Source: Aridibacter famidurans
GTDB lineage: Bacteria > Acidobacteriota > Blastocatellia > Pyrinomonadales > Pyrinomonadaceae
Assembly: GCA_024103495.1 (NCBI GenBank)
Contig: JAGFIQ010000146.1
Span: 1-32,879 of the forward strand
Reading direction: 5' to 3'
Length of the DNA: 32,879 nt
A program made the position numbers and the translations under genes. This document shows, piece by piece, positions 29,185 through 32,879 of this stretch (position 1 is the stretch's first letter; the number at the start of each line of letters is the position of its first letter). Below the pieces are notes generated by a model. It ran no database searches, was not told the origin of the DNA, and was given only the letters and a program-made list of their open reading frames with translations.

Positions 29185-31842
29185 TCAGCGGCGCTGAGGG
29201 GAGATGAAGGTGACAGCTTCGATCTCCGCGAGAGCGGCGATCTTCCCGACGTCGATGCTTCCGACGACGGCCTTAGCCGAGCCCATCTCGACAAGCACGG
29301 TGAACCCGGCTGCCTTGAGAACCCGGACGGTCGCCGCGTCGAGCGCATTCAATCGCACGATCAGATCGGCGCGTCCGCCGTTCACGAACGACGATTCCGA
29401 AGGCGAAGCCGCCGTTCCCTTCTTCAAACGGTCGACGAGCGCACGCACGTCCGAGTGGAACTTGTTCGGCTTGAGCGTCACGTCCGCCCGATGAAGTCCA
29501 GGGACGACAGACGCCTTTCCGTCTTTCGTGAAGCGGTAGATCAGGATTCCCGCGATCTTCACGATCTCGGCATCCGGAAGCTCGAACAACGCCTTCATCG
29601 CGGCCGCCTCGGCGCTCTTGCCGAACGCGGTCGAGTTGTTCTGTGCCTTCGCACTGACGACCTTGCCCTTCGCGTCGATCTCGACCGAGACGTTCACGGT
29701 CGTCTCCGAGCGCGTGCCCTTCGGATATACTGGAGCCGGCTGGGCCTTTGCTCCGAGCGAAGCCGCGACCGCCTTCTCTTCCGCGGTTTCCTTGTCGTCG
29801 AACCGAACGTAATCCTTGACCTTCGAAGCGATCTCGGCCTTTCGAAGCGGGACCGGCGACGCCGCCACCGCCATCCTGTTGTAGCGCCCTCCGCCGACCG
29901 CGTACCCGGCTGAATAGTCTCGGTCGTCTTCCGGACCGAAGATTCCCTCGCGGCTGACGCCTTCCGGCATTTCGACCGGGACCTCGATCGTCCTCGGCTG
30001 TCCGCCGTCGGTGACGACGCGTTCTTCAACCGCGACGAACGACGTGAACTGGGTCATAAGGTTGTATTCAAGCCCTATGTTCGTGATCGTCGCCTTGATG
30101 TCGTCCTTCGGGTTCCCGTTCTGGATCCCGTTGTAGTCCTGCGACATAAGGTCGGAGATCCTCGTTCGCGCCCAGAGCGTGGCGAGCACGTCGTGCTCCG
30201 GTTCGTGCGTGGGGAAGTTCACGGGGATCTCGCGGACGACCTCACGGCCGAACGACTTACCCTTCAATCTGACGACGGCTTTTCCTCCGCCTGTGTAGCG
30301 TCCGTGGACGATCAGGGGCTTTGCGCTGAACAGGTCGTTGATGCGTTTCGGATAAACGTCATCGACCTTCACGCCCGAGTACTCCAGTGAAATATCGGTC
30401 AGGAGCGGGCTTCTCACGCGTTCGTGAAACCTCTTCGCGGCGGCCGATCCGTCGTCCTTGAGCGACACGAACTCCGCTTCGCCGCGGCCTTCCTCGGCCA
30501 TCTTCTCGAGCAAGTACCGGTTGACGGAGCTTCCTATCCCGAACGAAAAGATCCTCGCGTTCGAGTATTTCCTGATCTCGCCCAGGATCTCCATATCGTT
30601 GCCGATGTAGCCGTCGGTCATAAAGCAGACGACGCGTATGTGCTGCTGCGAGTCCGAAGGCTCAAGCGCCGTTCGGATCGCCTTCATCATCTCGGTCCCG
30701 CCGCCGCCTTGTCTCGAAGCGAGGAACTCCTGAGCCTTCCGCAGATTCTCCTCGGTCGCCTGGACGGGCTTTTCGAAAAGCACGTGGGTATCGCCGGCGA
30801 AGGTGATCAGGTTGAAGGTATCGTAGGGGTTCAGGCCTTCGAGCGCCATCTTCATCGATTCTTTCGCCTTCTCGATCGGGAAGCCGGACATCGAGCCGGA
30901 GGTGTCGAGCACGAAGACGATCTCTTTCGGCGTGACGTCCTGGGTATTGACCTTGTCGGGGGGCTGGAGGATCAACGTGAAGTATCCGCCGTTCGAGCCT
31001 CGGTGCGTGAGCACGGCATCTTCGATCTTCTGCCCGGCGACCTCGTAGCGAAGTACGAAGTCCTTGTTCGGGATCGTTTCCGCCTCGGCGAGCGTGACGT
31101 CGTAGCTGTTCGCGGACAGCATCTGCGCGTCCACCTCGTGCGATTTCGAGCGAACGTTTGTGACCGGCACGCCGGCATCGAGCCTGACCTTCACGGAAAT
31201 GTCGTGGCCCGCGCGTTCCTTCGCGACCGGCGGAGTGATCCTCGAGGCGTCCGGCACCTTGTCGGTGTTCGGAGCCCATCCGCGGCCGTCCGTTCCCGTC
31301 GGATTTCCCGGAATGTACCTCGGGCCGACGACCATCGGGAAGACGAATTCGTATGCTCCGTCCTCGTATTTCAGTGTTTCAACGTAACTTATTTCGATGG
31401 TGATCTTTTCGCCGGGAAGGATGTTGGCGACGGACTGGGTGAAGATGTTGGGGCGTTCCTGATCGAGTAGGCTTGCGATCTGTCCGTTAGATTTGGCGGC
31501 CTCGTAAACCTCGCGCGCCTCCTCGCGCTTCACTATCTTCCCGCGGACGGTTCGCTCGCCGATCTTCATCACGAGGCTGTCCACGGCGGCGTTCTGTGGA
31601 AGCGGGAAAACGTAGATGGCCTCGATCTTCTCGGAGAAATTGTTCTCGAAATGCTGTTTGACGGTGACCCTCGAAAGGAATCCTGAGATCTCGGCGTCGA
31701 CGTCCGTGTGCTTCAAGGGGACCGTCCCCGAAGCCTTGCCGTCTTTTCCGACGACCTCTAGCGTGCCCTGCGTTACGTTCTGTGCGGCGGCTGTGACCGC
31801 GGCGAACGCCGCGAGAATTGAAATTGCTAAAAACCTGCGCAT
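29185..31842 (-). CDS. Exported VIT-VWA protein with TonB-like C-terminal domain
   Basis: An 885-residue protein with a signal peptide ('MRRFLAISILAAFAAVTAAA'). Residues about 25-155 are a VIT domain ('VTVKQHFENNFSEKIEAIYVFPLPQNAAVDSL', 'EEAREVYEAAKSNGQIASLLDQERPNIFTQSVANILPGEKI'). A VWA domain begins near 307 with the MIDAS motif D313-x-S-x-S ('FVLDTSGSMSG'). Near residues 705-775 'SETTVNVSVEIDAKGKVVSAKA' and 'AEAAAMKALF' match TonB C-terminal domains. The last ~70 residues ('GRADLIVRLNALDAATVRVLKAAGFTVLVEM') form a further small domain. VIT-VWA proteins are thought to mediate metal-dependent adhesion or envelope assembly. ATG 31842 follows AGAGAGG. Confidence 0.88.
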   Translation of the reverse strand: MRRFLAISILAAFAAVTAAAQNVTQGTLEVVGKDGKASGTVPLKHTDVDAEISGFLSRVTVKQHFENNFSEKIEAIYVFPLPQNAAVDSLVMKIGERTVRGKIVKREEAREVYEAAKSNGQIASLLDQERPNIFTQSVANILPGEKITIEISYVETLKYEDGAYEFVFPMVVGPRYIPGNPTGTDGRGWAPNTDKVPDASRITPPVAKERAGHDISVKVRLDAGVPVTNVRSKSHEVDAQMLSANSYDVTLAEAETIPNKDFVLRYEVAGQKIEDAVLTHRGSNGGYFTLILQPPDKVNTQDVTPKEIVFVLDTSGSMSGFPIEKAKESMKMALEGLNPYDTFNLITFAGDTHVLFEKPVQATEENLRKAQEFLASRQGGGGTEMMKAIRTALEPSDSQQHIRVVCFMTDGYIGNDMEILGEIRKYSNARIFSFGIGSSVNRYLLEKMAEEGRGEAEFVSLKDDGSAAAKRFHERVRSPLLTDISLEYSGVKVDDVYPKRINDLFSAKPLIVHGRYTGGGKAVVRLKGKSFGREVVREIPVNFPTHEPEHDVLATLWARTRISDLMSQDYNGIQNGNPKDDIKATITNIGLEYNLMTQFTSFVAVEERVVTDGGQPRTIEVPVEMPEGVSREGIFGPEDDRDYSAGYAVGGGRYNRMAVAASPVPLRKAEIASKVKDYVRFDDKETAEEKAVAASLGAKAQPAPVYPKGTRSETTVNVSVEIDAKGKVVSAKAQNNSTAFGKSAEAAAMKALFELPDAEIVKIAGILIYRFTKDGKASVVPGLHRADVTLKPNKFHSDVRALVDRLKKGTAASPSESSFVNGGRADLIVRLNALDAATVRVLKAAGFTVLVEMGSAKAVVGSIDVGKIAALAEIEAVTFISPQRR

Positions 31843-32048
31843 CGTGTACCTCTCTTTGTATTGTCCGCGGGTCGCCATCGTTCGGGCGCTTCATTGCCCC
31901 GCCTGCGTTCCGCGGGAATTTTTTTCTTATTCCGAAAAGACCTGTCCGGCAGCCGTGTGGCGGCCGGATCGTGTGGGTTTCGGTTTCAAAGACAGGTGCC
32001 GAACGGAGGGTTGTTTTGAATCTTGCGCGGGAGGGGAGAAAAGGACAT

Positions 32049-32184
32049 GTACGATAAGCTTCAGCTTGTCGCGGGCCGCCCCGCGGCCCGAAGCGTGTTC
32101 CGCGCACGCGCGGTGCAAACTGAAGTTCACGTCACCTCGGCTGGACGCTGCTCCGAACGGCTGTACGATAAGCTTCAGCTTGTC
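32049..32184. repeat. Paired CGATAAGCTTCAGCTTGTCG hairpins, 114 bp apart
   Basis: The sequence GTACGATAAGCTTCAGCTT is present at 32049 and again at 32163, both continuing with GTC. Each is an imperfect palindrome with the GC-TTCA-GC core. Between them CGGGCCGC-ccc-GCGGCCCG (32072-32090) forms another perfect 8-bp stem. Confidence 0.8.
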
Positions 32185-32281
32185 GGGAATCAAGCGTATC
32201 GCCCGCTGAAAGTGCGGAGAAGAACCATGCGCGCTTCTTCTTATTGATCATTGCCCAAGGAGCATTGAGCAATGAAGAGTC

Positions 32282-32343
32282 GCGACGCGACGGCCTGCAT
32301 TTAGCCGTGGGTGGAGCGAAGCGGAACCCACGGAACGCGTCGC
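32282..32343. repeat. Nested inverted repeats (cruciform-like)
   Basis: Outer arms GCGACGCG (32282-32289) and CGCGTCGC (32336-32343) enclose inner arms CCGTGGGT (32305-32312) and ACCCACGG (32326-32333) around the loop GGAGCGAAGCGGA. It is not near a gene end. Confidence 0.7.
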
Positions 32344-32402
32344 ATCGTCCGCGCATCGCGAAGCGATTGCGTGATTCGAATCGGTACCGTCTGCCTCCTT
32401 CC

Positions 32403-32545
32403 TTGCAACTTTGAACCTGGAACTACTTAAAGGTAGCCCTCCCTGACCGTCGGGCTTCGGACACGGCCTTTAGACGTTGAACCTGGAACCTGGAGCTCGA
32501 GCACGCCCCCTCGCTTACGCGTGGGGTTCTGCCTTCGGACACGCT
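32403..32545 (-). repeat. Inverted copies of the queC-queE repeat core
   Basis: TTTGAACCTGGAAC and GTTGAACCTGGAACCTGG heptamer arrays (about 32409-32424 and 32474-32494) surround GGTAGCCCTCCCTGACCGTC at 32432, which continues to 32464 as the reverse complement of the 58-bp-unit core of 27734-27766. A partial copy (GCCTTCGGACACGC) follows near 32531, and a diverged forward copy is at 32735-32766. Confidence 0.75.
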
Positions 32546-32573
32546 CCATTCACATCGCAATGTTCAAAACTTC

Positions 32574-32601
32574 TTGACACGTTATGACGCCGTCTGATAC
32601 G
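32574..32601 (+). promoter_or_regulatory. Candidate promoter near the contig end
   Basis: A perfect TTGACA -35 (32574-32579), 16-bp spacer and a weak -10 GATACG (32596-32601), preceded by an A/T-rich stretch. It lies just upstream of the foldback at 32609-32674. The -10 is poor, so this is only a suggestion. Confidence 0.35.
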
Positions 32602-32608
32602 GTTGGCA

Positions 32609-32674
32609 GACCTCCCGACAGATCGGATAGCCGGAACGGCCGGCGAACTTCCGACCCATCCGGGAAGAAAGGTC
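32609..32674 (+). ncRNA. Candidate 66-nt foldback RNA
   Basis: Five nested helices can form in order: GACCT/AGGTC, CCCG/CGGG, GAT/ATC, CGGA/TCCG and GCCGG/CCGGC with loop AACGG. That gives 21 base pairs interrupted by small bulges. It does not match SRP RNA, RNase P RNA, tmRNA or riboswitch motifs that I know. It lies close to the low-quality contig end, which lowers confidence. Confidence 0.3.
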
Positions 32675-32879
32675 AGGTAGTTCGTGTATTACCCCCCCCC
32701 CCCTCAAGCCGCTAGAGAAACTGGCCGCGGGGTTGTGTCCGAAGCCCAACCGTCAGCGCGGGCTACGCCGGGAGGGGGGTCTCCGGAGCCCGAACCGCTT
32801 TCCGGGCGTGATCGCGGCATACGCCCCCGCGCCCAACGGGATCCTTCCGGGCCCCCTCCGCCGGTCCCCCCCTCCCCTG

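Larger units (their letters stand above)
31843..32879. other. Non-coding, repeat- and hairpin-rich contig end
   Basis: No gene is supported in about 1 kb. Short frames run through palindromes ('DKLKLIV' twice is the translated palindrome) and lack ribosome binding sites. The segment contains two copies of a GC-TTCA-GC hairpin, a nested hairpin at 32282-32343, copies of the 58-bp-unit core, a candidate promoter with a 66-nt foldback, and from 32692 a 12-C run with GC-only tracts that suggest poor assembly. Confidence 0.7.

Noticed and set aside
30424..31470. 348-codon plus-strand open frame opposite the VIT-VWA gene
   Set aside because: It is the antisense shadow of a clear VIT-VWA coding region; its translation is low-complexity Arg/Asp/Val with no domain.
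31927..32193. Minus-strand frame with repeated 'DKLKLIV'
   Set aside because: The peptide is just the translated CGATAAGCTTCAGCTTGTCG palindrome; no start signals.
32609..32674. Foldback as SRP RNA, RNase P RNA or a known riboswitch
   Set aside because: The conserved tetraloop/asymmetric-loop sequence of SRP RNA, the conserved RNase P segments and the riboswitch core motifs I looked for are absent.
32692..32879. 12-C run and GC-only tracts as a biological feature
   Set aside because: Abrupt base-composition change at the very end of the contig is better explained by poor sequence quality or misassembly.

Overview
The window looks like chromosomal sequence from a Gram-negative, GC-moderate to GC-rich environmental bacterium, most likely an Acidobacteriota of the Blastocatellia/Pyrinomonadales type. 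This is inferred from the protein repertoire: six-unit FG-GAP/VCBS tails of the 'FRPSNGxWY' style, a winged-helix/TPR one-component regulator, a reaction-centre-type cytochrome c, a VIT-VWA protein with a TonB-like tail, and DUF362 and M20 enzymes with export signals. No rRNA or tRNA gene was recognised. The last ~200 bases (12-C run, GC-only tracts) look like a poor contig end.

Layout. 1-459: non-coding, heptamer arrays in inverted orientation. 460-2894: NfeD-like protein and flotillin. 2896-4093: a candidate mobile element, one GxxExxY (PD-(D/E)XK-like) gene between inverted arrays of ~9-bp repeats with a perfect 12-bp terminal inverted repeat. 4119-8741: housekeeping cluster rplU-rpmA-obg-nadD-rsfS-rlmH-dksA/traR-like-comF-like, behind a good sigma70 promoter. 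8755-12332 (minus): tsaD, a small secreted NTR/TIMP-like protein, and a PQQ-type sugar dehydrogenase with an FG-GAP tail. 12443-13286: PadR-like regulator and Dps, the latter behind a PerR/Fur-like palindrome. 13578-17874 (minus): DUF454, M20 amidohydrolase, winged-helix/TPR regulator. 18101-20203: secreted M23 peptidase with an FG-GAP tail. 20259-25290 (minus): apparent operon of diheme cytochrome c, amidohydrolase/PD40 protein, DUF362 protein and serine hydrolase. 25639-26706: ARPP-1-like gene bracketed by copies of one dispersed repeat. 27034-29055 (minus): small membrane protein, queE, queC. 29185-31842 (minus): VIT-VWA-TonB-like protein. 31843-32879: non-coding, full of hairpins and repeats.

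The most unusual layer is the intergenic one. At least five repeat families are present: 9-mer arrays (CACGAATTT type), 7-mer arrays (TCAAYTA / CGATTCA / GTTCAAA types), GC-TTCA-GC hairpins with differing stems, a CGGCTCCGTTAGGAGC family, and a 58-bp unit containing GAAGCCCGACCGTCAGG. The 9-mer and 7-mer arrays occur as inverted pairs and repeatedly sit on, or within a few bases of, stop codons inside operons. In two places they supply a TTG start codon for the next gene (queC and the serine hydrolase). The GxxExxY gene inside 9-mer inverted arrays, plus a gene-less 86-bp inverted pair of the same repeat at 7053-7138, suggests an autonomous/non-autonomous mobile element pair. That is the main hypothesis offered here. 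All family names come from reading motifs by eye; no database search was possible.
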